Shown here: positions 54,217 through 63,864 of the stretch, piece after piece
How the letters are laid out: each line of letters begins with the position of its first letter
How positions within the stretch are numbered: position 1 is the stretch's first letter
NCBI RefSeq assembly: GCF_949774925.1
Contig: NZ_OX458932.1
Location: 1,240,001-1,304,000, forward strand
Length of the DNA stretch: 64,000 nucleotides
Source of the DNA: Candidatus Methylacidiphilum fumarolicum
GTDB taxonomy: Bacteria; Verrucomicrobiota; Verrucomicrobiia; Methylacidiphilales; Methylacidiphilaceae
Direction of reading: 5' to 3'
Notes under the pieces: generated by a model
Told to the model about the DNA's origin: nothing
Database searches by the model: none
The model's input: only the letters and a program-made list of their open reading frames with translations
Program-made: the position numbers and the translations under genes

Positions 54217-56793
54217 ATGGAAAATTTTGGTCGGTTTGCAAACAAAGACTTAGCGTTGGAAGCTTTTCAGGATTTTTCGGAGTTTGCTAGAACTCAATTC
54301 AAAGCTCATCCTGAATGGGAAGAGTGGCTGAAAAGTCCTGAAATTTCTGATCCTACCCATTACCGAGGTCTTGGAAGACTTAAAATCGATTGGGAAGAAC
54401 TGGCAAATTGTTCTTTAAACTTAGAAAATCGTATAGACGCTTTGAAAAAGTTGAAACAAAGGGAAATTCTCCGAATCGGTTTTTTCGATTTTGCCCTTGT
54501 ATGGAGTCTGGAAGAAGTATTAAAGGCTCTTTCTTTGCTTGCTGATTTTTCCATAGAGATCATTTTGGATCTGGCAAAAGCACAATTGGGATTTCCAGCC
54601 TTTCCTTTTGCTATTTTATCGATGGGAAAATTGGGTGGAAAGGAACTCAATTACAGTTCAGATATTGATCTCTTATTCCTTCATAATGAGTCTAATGGCC
54701 ATCATGATATGGCAAATCGACTGGGGAAAAAAATCGTTCAGCTCTTCTCAATGGCTTATGGCGGTTTCTATAGAATAGATCTCCGACTAAGGCCTGATGG
54801 GAATAGTGGGATACTTGTTCCATCGATCAAATATTGTGAATACTATTATTCGGCTTTGGGTGAGAGTTGGGAAAGAATGGCTTTGATTAAAGCAAGAAAA
54901 TCGGCTGGAGACAGTGCCTTGGCTTATGAATTTGAAATTCTTCGTTCCCTATTTTCTTTCCCCAGGCATATCACTGAGGAAATGTTTGAAGAGGTTTTTG
55001 AAATAAAGTCGAGGATAGAAAAAGAACTTTTGGATGAATCTACCAAAAAAAGAAATATCAAACTTGGAGAAGGTGGAATTCGAGAAATAGAGTTTATTGC
55101 CCAGTCCTTTCAAGTGGTATATGGAGCACGCTATCCCATTCTTCAGAGTAGGTCTACCCTTGAAACTCTGGAAGCATTGACTGAATGCCAACTAATTCCA
55201 AGAAAGGAAATGGAAGCACTTAAATTAGCTTATTATTTTTTTAGACAAGTGGAAAACAGACTGCAAATGGTTGCGGATCTTCAGACACACTTGATTCCTG
55301 AAAATATTGTTCAAAAAAAAGCTATTGCTTCCTCTTTGGGTTTGGAGCTTGAGCCCTTTGAAGAGAAACTAGAAACATATCGAATGACTGTTCGAAAGTT
55401 GTTTTCATCAATTTTCCCACTTTCAAAAGAAAAAGGAGAATCTATCTTTCATTTTGAAATCTTTCCTGATCCTCAAAAAGCCTATAAAGACATTCAATCT
55501 TTATTGGATAGTGATCCGATCAAACCATCCGCACGTGTTTCGAAATCTTTAAAAAGGCTCTATCCAATCCTAGAAGAGACATTGAAAAAAACTGTAGATC
55601 CAAATCTTTGTTTAAGCCGATTTGTGCAGTTCGCAGAAAAGTATGGAACAAAGGCGATGCTTTTCGAATCCTTCGCATCAAGCCCTAAGGCACTGGAACT
55701 GCTTTTGCGGCTTTTTGATTCGAGTTCTTTTTTTACGGAAATTCTTTTGTCGCAACCAGACTTGTTTGAGGAAATATGCCGAAGCGATGGGCTTTATACA
55801 AAGAAGACAGTCGAGGAATTTTTCAACGAATTGGGCCGGATCGAAAAAGATCACCGGACCAAATACCGCCTTTATAGAAAAGGGGAACTTTTCAGGATAT
55901 TTTTGAGAGACATTCTTGGAATTGCTTCTCTTATTGACATAGAAGAGGAATATACGGCACTTGCCGAAGCTATTCTTAAGCATGCATGCAATCTTTGTCA
56001 TGCTCAGTCTAACGCAATCATTGGAGTAGGAAGGTTTGGAGGAAGAGAACTTGGATATGGTTCGGACCTGGATTGTCTCTTTATAGGGAATAATTTGAAT
56101 GGAGCTTTGGAACTGAATCGTTTTCTTTCTGAAATGCTACCAAGTGGCATTCTCTACAATTTTGATTTTAGGTTAAGGCCTCATGGAGAAGGTCCCATTG
56201 TACTCGAAGAGGAAATGTATGAACATTACTACCGTTCTGTAGCCATGTTTTGGGAAATTCAAGCGTTACATAGAGCTCGCTTTGTTTGTGGAAACGAAGA
56301 ATATGGAAGGAGATTTATCCGGTTTGTTGACGACTTGTGGGTAGATTGGAGTAGGAGAATCCCATGGAAGGAATTTTTTGAATTACGCGAGAAGATTCAA
56401 AAGGAAAGGGACAGTTCTGTACCTGTTGAATGCCGGATCAAAACAGCACCAGGGGGCCTTATGGATATTGAGCTTGGACTCCAGATTTGGCTAATGGGTA
56501 AGCAAATACGAGAACCAAGCATGTGGAAAGCTTTTTTACTATTGGAAAAAGAGGAGGGACATACTGCTCGGTTAGCTAGAGAGGGCTATGTCTTTCTTAG
56601 GCGAATAGAATCGGTTATGAGACGAGAAAGAAATAGCCCAATATCGGTATTGCCTATAGATGAAGCAGCAAGAGAAAAACTAGCTCGGATGCTTGGCTTT
56701 GATTCCAAAGCCAAGTTTATGGAAGCCTATTTCACGACTCTTGAATCAAATCGATTGGTGTTTGAGAAATTAACTTCTCAAAAGCCTCCTTAG
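54217..56793 (+). CDS. glnE: Glutamine synthetase adenylyltransferase/deadenylylase
   Basis: A protein of about 858 residues with two nucleotidyltransferase domains. Each has the GxxxxGGxELxxxSDxD motif: SMGKLGGKELNYSSDIDLLF near residue 150 and GVGRFGGRELGYGSDLDCLF near residue 610. The N-terminal domain removes AMP from glutamine synthetase and the C-terminal one adds it, in response to PII and glutamine. Its length (about 860) is a little below that of E. coli GlnE. I prefer the ATG at 54217; a TTG at 54208 is possible. It is adjacent to hemB, and its last 62 bases overlap rnc on the opposite strand. Confidence 0.9.
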   Translation: MENFGRFANKDLALEAFQDFSEFARTQFKAHPEWEEWLKSPEISDPTHYRGLGRLKIDWEELANCSLNLENRIDALKKLKQREILRIGFFDFALVWSLEEVLKALSLLADFSIEIILDLAKAQLGFPAFPFAILSMGKLGGKELNYSSDIDLLFLHNESNGHHDMANRLGKKIVQLFSMAYGGFYRIDLRLRPDGNSGILVPSIKYCEYYYSALGESWERMALIKARKSAGDSALAYEFEILRSLFSFPRHITEEMFEEVFEIKSRIEKELLDESTKKRNIKLGEGGIREIEFIAQSFQVVYGARYPILQSRSTLETLEALTECQLIPRKEMEALKLAYYFFRQVENRLQMVADLQTHLIPENIVQKKAIASSLGLELEPFEEKLETYRMTVRKLFSSIFPLSKEKGESIFHFEIFPDPQKAYKDIQSLLDSDPIKPSARVSKSLKRLYPILEETLKKTVDPNLCLSRFVQFAEKYGTKAMLFESFASSPKALELLLRLFDSSSFFTEILLSQPDLFEEICRSDGLYTKKTVEEFFNELGRIEKDHRTKYRLYRKGELFRIFLRDILGIASLIDIEEEYTALAEAILKHACNLCHAQSNAIIGVGRFGGRELGYGSDLDCLFIGNNLNGALELNRFLSEMLPSGILYNFDFRLRPHGEGPIVLEEEMYEHYYRSVAMFWEIQALHRARFVCGNEEYGRRFIRFVDDLWVDWSRRIPWKEFFELREKIQKERDSSVPVECRIKTAPGGLMDIELGLQIWLMGKQIREPSMWKAFLLLEKEEGHTARLAREGYVFLRRIESVMRRERNSPISVLPIDEAAREKLARMLGFDSKAKFMEAYFTTLESNRLVFEKLTSQKPP

Positions 56794-57460
56794 CAGCTCG
56801 AAGTTCAGCTTCTTTCTTGCTTTTCCCGGATCCTTTACCTAAAACTTGATTCTTCCAAAGAACCTCCACTTCATACCATTTGTTATGTGCTTCTCCACTT
56901 TCCATAACAATTCGGTAGACGGGTAGTTCCATTCCCTTTTTTTGTAAAAATTCCTGCAACAAGCCTTTTGAATTTTCATATTCTAAAAAAGCAGAAGGGT
57001 CTTTGTGTAATTCTAAAAATAATGGCGAGAACAGTTGGAAGACGAAGGACTTTGTCTTTTCCCACCCCCCATCAAGATACAAGGCTCCTATAACTGATTC
57101 TAGGGCATTAGCCAGATTCGAAGGTTTTGTTCTCCCTTGATTTTTTTCTTCCCCTTTTCCCAGCCTTAAATATTTACCGATTCCCAAAGAAGAGGACAAT
57201 GGAGAAAGAACTTTGCGGCTTACCAATTTTGCCCTGAGTTTGGTTAGTTTTCCTTCATCAAAAGAGGGAAAAATTTCATAAAGCTTTTCAGTGATCGCAA
57301 GCCCCAAGACAGCATCTCCTAAAAATTCTAATCTTTGGAAATCTTTGCCGGTCGTTTTCATCGATTCAACAAAGTAGGAAGGATGTGTTAAAGCTTCTTC
57401 CAGTAATTGATTATTTCTGAATGTATGACCGAGTCTTTCTTCTAATTCCGCAAGATACAT
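56732..57460 (-). CDS. rnc: Ribonuclease III
   Basis: A 242-residue double-strand RNA endonuclease. The signature RLEFLGDAVLGL holds Glu45 and Asp49. The second acidic pair reads ANALESVIGALYLD, with Asn118 where E. coli has Asp114; this Asn variant is common in other bacteria. The dsRNA-binding domain covers about residues 160-235. The last 62 bases overlap the 3' end of glnE on the other strand. The xer recombinase gene lies 35 bases upstream. Confidence 0.94.
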   Translation of the reverse strand: MYLAELEERLGHTFRNNQLLEEALTHPSYFVESMKTTGKDFQRLEFLGDAVLGLAITEKLYEIFPSFDEGKLTKLRAKLVSRKVLSPLSSSLGIGKYLRLGKGEEKNQGRTKPSNLANALESVIGALYLDGGWEKTKSFVFQLFSPLFLELHKDPSAFLEYENSKGLLQEFLQKKGMELPVYRIVMESGEAHNKWYEVEVLWKNQVLGKGSGKSKKEAELRAAKEAFEKLISQTPIDLIQES

Positions 57461-57495
57461 CGATGCTAGGATTGTTTTTTTGTGATTAGTTGCTT

Positions 57496-58419
57496 TTATA
57501 TTTTTTCATTGGCTCTAGGATGACAACGGAGATGAATCTCTTTAAGATATTTTAAATTCACATGAGTATAAATTTGCGTGGTTGCTATGTTCGCATGACC
57601 AAGCAGTTCTTGGATAATCCTTAGATTGGCTCCGTTTTCTAAAAGATGGCTTGCAAAGGTGTGTCGAAAAAGATGAGGATAAACCTTTTTATCAACACCA
57701 GCCTGATTAGCATACTGGATAACCAACTGCCGGATTCTTGATCGAGTTAAGGGTTTACCAATGCGACTTAGGAAAATTTCACCCCCAGACTTCTTTTTCA
57801 CAAAAAAGTTTCTTCCTTTTAAAATATATACATCCAAAGCTTCTTTTGCACATTTTCCTACAGGAATGGCTCTTTCTTTGTTCCCTTTTCCTAAAACCCT
57901 TATTTGAGAACGTTCTGGGCTGTAAGCTTCTAACTTCAAGCTAATGAGTTCAGAAACCCTAAGACCCGAACTGTAAAGAAGCTCTAAAATGGCTTTATCT
58001 CTCCATCCTAAAGGATTGTTAGGAAATTCTAAATTAAGAATTTTTTCAATTTCTTTCTTTGTTAAAAACTGCGGCAATCGAGATTGGATAGAGGGGAGTT
58101 CTTTTTTGTACAGTGGATTTTCCTTAATCTCATTTCGGTCTTTGAAAAATTGAAAAAAATGACGAAGGGCAATAATTATAATTTTTATGGAACTCTGAGA
58201 CAGTCCCTTTTTACTCTCTTCTTTCAAAAACTGTTCCACATGACAGCTTTGGATTTTTTGAAGGGTTAGTTGTTGAATAGCAGCCCAAAAGGCGAATTTT
58301 TCTAAAACTTGTCTGTAGAGTAGTTGCGTATTTACCGAGTGGCTTTTTTCTATAGCAAGATAGGCTAGAACTTTTTCTATTTTTTCATTCCACCTATCGA
58401 TAACCGTATTTTGTTTCAC
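57496..58419 (-). CDS. xerD: Tyrosine recombinase, XerC/XerD type
   Basis: A 307-residue site-specific recombinase. The SAM-like N-terminal domain covers about residues 12-95. Catalytic residues can be placed: Arg154 (SSGLRVSEL), Lys178 (LGKGNKERAIPV), His249 and Arg252 (HLFRHTFASHLL), His275 and Tyr284. This complete set and the length match chromosomal Xer proteins, which resolve chromosome dimers at dif. Whether it corresponds to XerC or XerD cannot be decided. It is encoded between the nucleotidyltransferase and rnc on the same strand. Confidence 0.88.
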   Translation of the reverse strand: MKQNTVIDRWNEKIEKVLAYLAIEKSHSVNTQLLYRQVLEKFAFWAAIQQLTLQKIQSCHVEQFLKEESKKGLSQSSIKIIIIALRHFFQFFKDRNEIKENPLYKKELPSIQSRLPQFLTKKEIEKILNLEFPNNPLGWRDKAILELLYSSGLRVSELISLKLEAYSPERSQIRVLGKGNKERAIPVGKCAKEALDVYILKGRNFFVKKKSGGEIFLSRIGKPLTRSRIRQLVIQYANQAGVDKKVYPHLFRHTFASHLLENGANLRIIQELLGHANIATTQIYTHVNLKYLKEIHLRCHPRANEKI

Positions 58420-58429
58420 AGTTTTTACT

Positions 58430-59134
58430 CTAAGAGTTTAACGACCCTAGTGTTTGTGGATCTCTTACGTCTACACAACTACCAGCTATTAAAAAGCCAT
58501 AGAGTTTGCCATGTTGAGAGAACATTCTTAAAGCATCTGTCAGTTCATATTCTCCGCGGGGGGAAAGACAAAGGCTTTCCATAAAGTCGAAAATCTTTGG
58601 GCTTATTAAATAGATGCCTGCGTTGTAAAAGGCTCCTTTAGAAAGAGCAGGGTCTTGAGGTTTTTCTATAATATCAATAATTTGACCATCAGAATCAAGA
58701 AAGACAGCTCCTCCCTTGGAGAGGTCGTTTCCATCAGTCAATCCCACAAGCCCATCCCCTTTATATGCGCGAATCATTCGACCATATTCTCTACAGTCGC
58801 CTAAGAGAATGTCTCCATAAGACAAAAAGAAAGGTTCATTTGAGATCAAATCCTTAGCAACAAGTGGGGCTTTGCCTGTCCCATCTTGCTTCTTTTGAAA
58901 TCGGTAATCAATCTTTATGCCCAAAAATTGACCATCTTTAAAATATTCCAGAATTTTTTCTGCTTTGTAGCCAACGACAATACAAAAATGTTCGACTTTC
59001 GCTTCCTGATGCAGTCCCCGAATAATCCATTCTAATATGGGCTTTCCTTTAACCATAAGCATCGGTTTAGGCACGTCATGGGTTAACGATCCCATTCGGG
59101 TCCCTTTACCGGCTGCCAGAATAATCGCTTTCAT
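58430..59134 (-). CDS. Sugar-phosphate nucleotidyltransferase
   Basis: A 234-residue NTP-transferase. The N-terminal signature AIILAAGKGTRMG with KPMLMV, and the LSYGDILLGD segment, mark a glucose-1-phosphate (thymidylyl/uridylyl) type or related enzyme that makes NDP-sugars for the cell envelope. I start it at the ATG at 59134, whose A is shared with the rdgB stop (TAATG); a GTG two codons upstream is possible. Substrate is undetermined. It is translationally coupled to rdgB. Confidence 0.82.
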   Translation of the reverse strand: MKAIILAAGKGTRMGSLTHDVPKPMLMVKGKPILEWIIRGLHQEAKVEHFCIVVGYKAEKILEYFKDGQFLGIKIDYRFQKKQDGTGKAPLVAKDLISNEPFFLSYGDILLGDCREYGRMIRAYKGDGLVGLTDGNDLSKGGAVFLDSDGQIIDIIEKPQDPALSKGAFYNAGIYLISPKIFDFMESLCLSPRGEYELTDALRMFSQHGKLYGFLIAGSCVDVRDPQTLGSLNS

Positions 59135-59724
59135 TACCACTTTTTTTCTTCAAGAAAAGCCTTTAATTGCTGACAAGCTTTCCCACGATGACTAATCATA
59201 TCTTTTTGTTGTTCAGTCAGTTCTGCCATTGTTAAAGAATATCCTTGAGGAATAAAAATAGAATCGTATCCAAATCCTCCATGCCCTTTTGGTTCCGTTG
59301 CTATTATGCCATAACAAAAAGCAGTCGTTTCAAAAAGGATTTTTTTTTGTTTGACTAAGACCAACGAGCAAACAAATCTTGCAGTCCTATCTAAGGATTT
59401 TGCACTCTGGAGATTGCGAAGTAGTTTTGCAATGTTTTCTTCGCTATTGGCCTTTTCTCCTGCATATCGGCTTGAGCGAACCTCCGGTTCGCCCTTAAGA
59501 GAGTTAACTTCTAAACCAGAGTCATCTGAGACAACTAGACCACTATATACGTCAGACAATGCCATGGCTTTAAGCCGTGCATTTTCTAAGTAGCTTGTGA
59601 AAGATTCTGGAGGAAAATGTCGTCTGAGCTCCTCAGGCGGTAGGACAACAACATTTGGGTATAGGAGTCGAGAAAATTCCTTCCATTTGTATAGGTTCGA
59701 AGAAGCTAAAAGGATTTTATTCAT
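59134..59724 (-). CDS. rdgB: XTP/dITP diphosphatase (Ham1/RdgB)
   Basis: A 196-residue house-cleaning pyrophosphatase that hydrolyses XTP, dITP and ITP. Typical segments are ILLASSNLYKWKEF, VVSDDSGLEVNSLKGEP, SSRYAG, HGGFGYDSIFIPQGY and ISHRGKA. It is first in a minus-strand run with the nucleotidyltransferase, xer and rnc genes. Confidence 0.94.
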   Translation of the reverse strand: MNKILLASSNLYKWKEFSRLLYPNVVVLPPEELRRHFPPESFTSYLENARLKAMALSDVYSGLVVSDDSGLEVNSLKGEPEVRSSRYAGEKANSEENIAKLLRNLQSAKSLDRTARFVCSLVLVKQKKILFETTAFCYGIIATEPKGHGGFGYDSIFIPQGYSLTMAELTEQQKDMISHRGKACQQLKAFLEEKKW

Positions 59725-59876
59725 GGTTAAAAAATCTTTTCCTTTCTTGTTTCTATCATCATAATATAGTCATATATTTTCTTTAGTCCTTTTACACATA
59801 AACGTATATTATAGAAAAAAATAACATTCTTAAAAGAATTATCTCTAAATCTTATTATAATAGATTCTCAATTAAG

Positions 59877-60269
59877 ATGTTATTCAAAAATACTGATATA
59901 AAGATATTTGTCTATGGAACATTGAGAAAAGGGCAATGTAGGAATTCTATTTTGAGTTGCTGTGAGTTTATAGGATTAGGTACTTTATATCATTTCGTTA
60001 TGTATGATCTGGGAGAATATCCTGCTATTATTCCTGGAAATGGAAAAGTTAAGGGAGAACTCTATATTGTTAATAGAAAAATCTTGAAAGAACTCGATTA
60101 TCTTGAGGGAGTTCCTTTTTTGTTTAAAAGAGAAAAGGTAAGTATAAGCTTGTTAAGCTCTGAATATCATCAATTGGAAGCTTATGCATATGTATATTGT
60201 AATGAGATACAAAACAAACCATTAATCAAACATGGAGATTGGATAATATATCAAAATAGTCCTACATAA
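59877..60269 (+). CDS. Gamma-glutamylcyclotransferase-like (AIG2/YtfP) protein
   Basis: A 130-residue protein with the family's N-terminal IFVYGTLRKGQ loop and the YPAIIPGNGKVKGELY segment, followed by LDYLEGVPFLFKREKV. Members of this fold act on gamma-glutamyl compounds or related amine adducts. Activity here is unproven. It is divergent from rdgB by about 150 bases and lacks a clear ribosome site. Confidence 0.8.
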   Translation: MLFKNTDIKIFVYGTLRKGQCRNSILSCCEFIGLGTLYHFVMYDLGEYPAIIPGNGKVKGELYIVNRKILKELDYLEGVPFLFKREKVSISLLSSEYHQLEAYAYVYCNEIQNKPLIKHGDWIIYQNSPT

Positions 60270-60939
60270 ATATGGGTTGAATATATTCCACAAAAATGTA
60301 TTCTTAAAAAGATATGTGTTCTATATATTTTCTCTTTTATTCTTTTTTATTCGCATTGTCAACAATAATTTCAAGAATACAGGCAGGCTTCATCAGACTA
60401 TGAGCGTTTTTACTCTTTTTTCTGAATAATAATTTATTTATTACATTCTAAAACATGATAGTTATACTAAACTCTTCTTTTTTATTTGCTGCCTTTTTTC
60501 TGTCCGATTCGCTTCCAACTCAAAGATCCTAACGCTTTTTCCTAGAAGACCCTTTCTTCACTGTCTCTTACACATTTCTCTCTGCTCTAGCCTTAGGATT
60601 TGTTTCTTTACTTTGCTTTGGTTCTTTTTCGAGTCCAAAAGCCTTGCTGTTGACTTTTCTATTTCCTCTGGCTTTCCCCTTTGCTTTTCTTTCTGCAAGA
60701 TCTCCTGTTGGTCTTTCCTTGCGGCTACTGCTTTTGCTCTCATATAATAATGGTTGAAATGGGAGCGGGCAATAGAGTTGGTCCATCAACGCTTCGATTC
60801 TCTCCGAGGCTATCTCTCCAAAAATTTGTTCACCCCCATTCCAAATACTCCTCCAGCCATTGTCCCAATTTCAGGAAAGAGCAGTGAACATAAGCTCGCT
60901 CCTGCTAACCCACCAAGACTGCTTCTCATCAGAATAAAC
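60270..60939. other. Region with a broken glycine-rich gene next to the right IS607-type copy
   Basis: No intact gene. On the minus strand, from the element edge, a frame reads SLGGLAGASLCSLLF then GTMAGGVFGMGVNKFLE, a glycine-zipper-like membrane segment. After a frameshift it continues as SERIEALMDQLYCPLPFQPL and a Lys/Arg/Ala-rich tail to about 60570. It looks like the 3' remnant of a gene cut by the insertion element at 60940. Confidence 0.5.
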
Positions 60940-61073
60940 AATCGTTATTGCTATTGCCATGCCAATCTAGTTATAAATAGATAGGGCGAACATCTATTCG
61001 CCGAAGAAGTTTGGTGCGCTGATTGGTTAGAGCCTAAACAGGTAGCAATGATTACCGTCTAGAAGGGTGTTGC

Positions 61074-61436
61074 TTGCCTAACGGACTCCGACAAACCGGC
61101 GGTATTCCCCCTCCGAGGACTTCCTTGCGGGGGATCAATCAAAAGACACGACGAGACCGTCGCACCAGTTTGCATACAAAAGTCTCAAGCTCTGGGCAAA
61201 AGGAGGATCTGAAGGATCAGTGGGAAGCGCTGGAACGGTTCTGCCTGGCACAAGGCAATACGGTGGCTGAACGGCTTGGGGATTGAAAGCAGCGGACTAA
61301 ACTACAAGAGAAAGAATTTTTTCACGTCTGATGGAGCTGGAGGAATGGGCCGAGATCTCCGGGATCGTTGTCGCCACAAGGACCGGCTGGTCCGGTTCGG
61401 TTTTGAATGGCCCCTAGAAGTCTTGCTTCTCTCTTA
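61074..61436 (+). pseudogene. IS607-type serine recombinase tnpA, frameshifted (right copy)
   Basis: The frame from 61074 encodes the N-terminal part through KVSSSGQKEDLKDQWEALER and stops after VAERLGD at 61286. The continuation SSGLNYKRKNFF ... KDRLVRFGFEW is in other frames. The breaks match those of the left copy. The protein belongs to the IS607 TnpA family, but the gene is dead. Confidence 0.7.
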
Positions 61437-61489
61437 GGACTAAACTTCCCGTCATGAACGGGCAAGTCCCTCTTTCCACAGGAAGAGAT

Positions 61490-63060
61490 GCCCAAAGAGC
61501 TCCTTGTGATCCTTCCCTACTTTCCCAAGCCCTCTTTTCGGTTTACTCAAATACAAAAGAAAAGACCAGGGAGCAATAGGGAAAGCCAATGAGGCCGGAT
61601 AAGACGATGTGCCGAACGATCCCGAGCAGAAAGCCTGCCTGCTCAACCGGAAGAAGCGCAAGATGCTATAGGATCTCTGCCTTCGCTCCGCAGCCGAAAA
61701 AGAGCGGTTTCTCGCCTCTTTCTTTGGCTTGAACCGCTTCGTGGAAAGCCTCGGCGAACGCGGAGAGCGGGACAAGCTTGTGACGGAAGACCATGCTAGT
61801 CCAAACGGGTTGCAGGACCGGATATGGAAGCGGGCGCTCCAGGATGCCTACGAGACGGTTGATAAGTGGCTGTTCGTCTCCTTGGCGGTGATCGGTTCGA
61901 AGATCTGCCGCAGGGAAGGAAGGACAGAAACCAAAAAGCGATTTACCTTTTAGACGCTGCGTTCTGCCAGGCGAATCTCCCTGCTTCTGCGAGGAGAAGC
62001 CGTCGAGGCCTCAGCCTTTCCGGTTTCCTGGGAAAGGTAAGTGCCATTCTCCTGTGACTGCGCAGGGACTTACGAAAGCTCATCGGAAGGCTGCCAAGAA
62101 ATGATCGAGCCGCTCGGCGAGTTTCAACACCTGCATGTACCGGACCTTCGAGGAGAAGGGAGAGTACAGTATATCTCCCTCATGGGTCTTGAGAGCGGCA
62201 AGTCGGAGATTCGGGGCGACATCCGCCTCGTTCTGAACGAGAGGCGGGTGGAGATCCATTATTCAGCGGCAGTGAAGATTTCGAAGCGACGGGAAGGCGA
62301 AGCCGGTCTCTCCAAAGTCTTCACCGACGATCATGGGAAGCGGTATGAGAAAGGCTGCGGTGAGCTGCTCGTCCGGTTGTCTTGCGTTCACTAGGAGAAG
62401 GGAGAGAAGCGGGGCAGGCTTCAGGCGATCCGGGGAAATGCCAAGGGCTCGTTTAAGACCAGGTGGATCGGCAGAAACAACCTGAGCGGAGAAAAGCGCT
62501 GAATGCGGCTGCGCAAGATGCAGTCGAAAATCGAGCGGCAAATAAATACAAGCCTAAGCCTTCCTCTTACATTACGAAGACCTTCAGTACTTGTTTCTGA
62601 GGTCCTACATATAATATGGGAACGCTCAAAGTAAAAGCATTCCCGGTGCATCATCCAGATGCGGACCGAGGCGCTTCGGGAGCGAATCGAATTGCTGTTG
62701 ACAGGGGGAGGTTCTCGACCAGAGAGAGGTCCATCCAGCCTATAGCTTTCTGGTTTTGTCCGCAATGTGGGTAGGTCAATCCGAAGAACAGCAGGGGGGA
62801 TAAGTTTGTATGCCGGCATCGTTAGTTTATGAGCTGTGCGGATACGGTTGGCGCATACAACCTCAAGAAAAGGATCGGAGATCTGGAGATAGGTCTGTGG
62901 ACGCCGAGGAACCGGCTGTATGCGATTCTTTTGGTGAGGTTTACCTATAATAGCGGACTACCGACGGATTGGGAAATCGATGAGAAGAACTGTTCCGGGG
63001 CGGACGACTCCAGCCAGAGCGGGAAGATATCCTCTTTGATTGTTAAGATGACACGTTAAT
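61490..63060 (+). pseudogene. tnpB, broken (right copy)
   Basis: TnpB pieces in order: a segment with LNRFVESLGERGERDK (61729), then one carrying GKSEIRGDIRLVLNERR and SKVFTDDHGKRYEKGCGEL (62180-62370), and a C-terminal piece VRFTYNSGLPTDWEID (62935-62985). Stops and frame changes separate them. The catalytic and zinc-ribbon regions cannot be read continuously. Confidence 0.65.
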
Positions 63061-63432
63061 TCTATCCCGCCCCCCGGAGAACGAAATAGGTTTGGCAGTC
63101 TTGAGACCTCTCGGTACAATACCAAGGCGAAAAGAACGAACTTGGGGTAGGTATAAGCAGGTCCCGAGTATGTTTTTAGGAACAGTGACTGAGTCTAAAA
63201 ACTCTGGACAAAAGCCAAAACTAAAAGAATTTTCAGATTATGAAAATTGCAAATGTTTTATGGAGGAGCAATCAGCTTGACAGCAATCAATTTCCGTATA
63301 AAACTCAGAATATCTTGTGGAGCCTTTTCCCAGATGATGTTAAGATAGTAATATCCTGAACTTAATGCCTAGATGGGATTTGCACGGCATTATTGAAGGA
63401 GGGAGCTCCACAACCTTGCACATAAGAAAATT

Positions 63433-63504
63433 GCGCGGTTAGCTCAGTGGCAGAGCATCACCTTGACACGGTGGGGGTCACAGGTTCAAGTCCTGTACCG
63501 CGCA
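63433..63504 (+). tRNA. tRNA-Val (anticodon GAC)
   Basis: A 72-base cloverleaf. The acceptor stem GCGCGGT pairs with ACCGCGC, the D arm is AGCTCAGTGGCAGAGC, the anticodon arm CACCT-TGACACG-GTGG gives GAC, and the T arm has GGTTCAAGTCC. The discriminator base is A. The 3' CCA is not encoded (AGAA follows). It reads GUC and GUU valine codons. Confidence 0.95.
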
Positions 63505-63864
63505 AGAAAAGAAGGACCTATTACTTTATTACCGATTTCGCCTCTTAGGTTGGGCATTGAGCAGCCCTTTAGCCGTTTCGGTGAGTCCCTGTTTCTAACG
63601 ATCTTACTGCACTGCTTTCTTTATAGGCGAACTAGGCATATCCTGACCTTGGAAGAAATATGGCGCCAACACTATTGGCGTTTTTCTCAAAACTGCATGC
63701 CACGCACGCAGACAATTCTAATCTCATGGACTAATCTTTCTGATGAAAGAACCGTTATTCAGCGTTTGCAGAACGGTAGGAATGAAAAAAAATAGAATAG
63801 AAAGGAACTATTTTTCATCCCTTTTGTTTCTCCTTTTTAAAAAGGAGCTTAAAAGCCTCATCCT
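63505..63864. other. Region between tRNA-Val and the transaldolase gene
   Basis: About 360 bases. A plus-strand frame stays open from inside the tRNA to 63795 and ends in LEEIWRQHYWRFSQN...LQNGRNEKK, but it has no good start or ribosome site. It may be the remnant of a gene lost at the tRNA, or chance. No RNA gene is seen. Confidence 0.35.

Larger units (their letters stand above)
60940..63187 (+). mobile_element. Decayed IS607-family element, right copy (inverted)
   Basis: This is the inverted counterpart of 7663-9978, about 2.25 kb, opening with the shared AATCGTTATTGCTATTGCC and closing near GTTTTTAGGA. It carries the broken serine recombinase at its left and the broken tnpB to its right. 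It differs from the left copy by scattered substitutions and small indels, mostly towards both ends and around 62750-63060. Confidence 0.75.

Noticed and set aside
63433..63795. A 110-codon frame overlapping tRNA-Val
   Set aside because: It starts inside the tRNA gene and has no independent start or ribosome site; at most it is a gene remnant after the tRNA.
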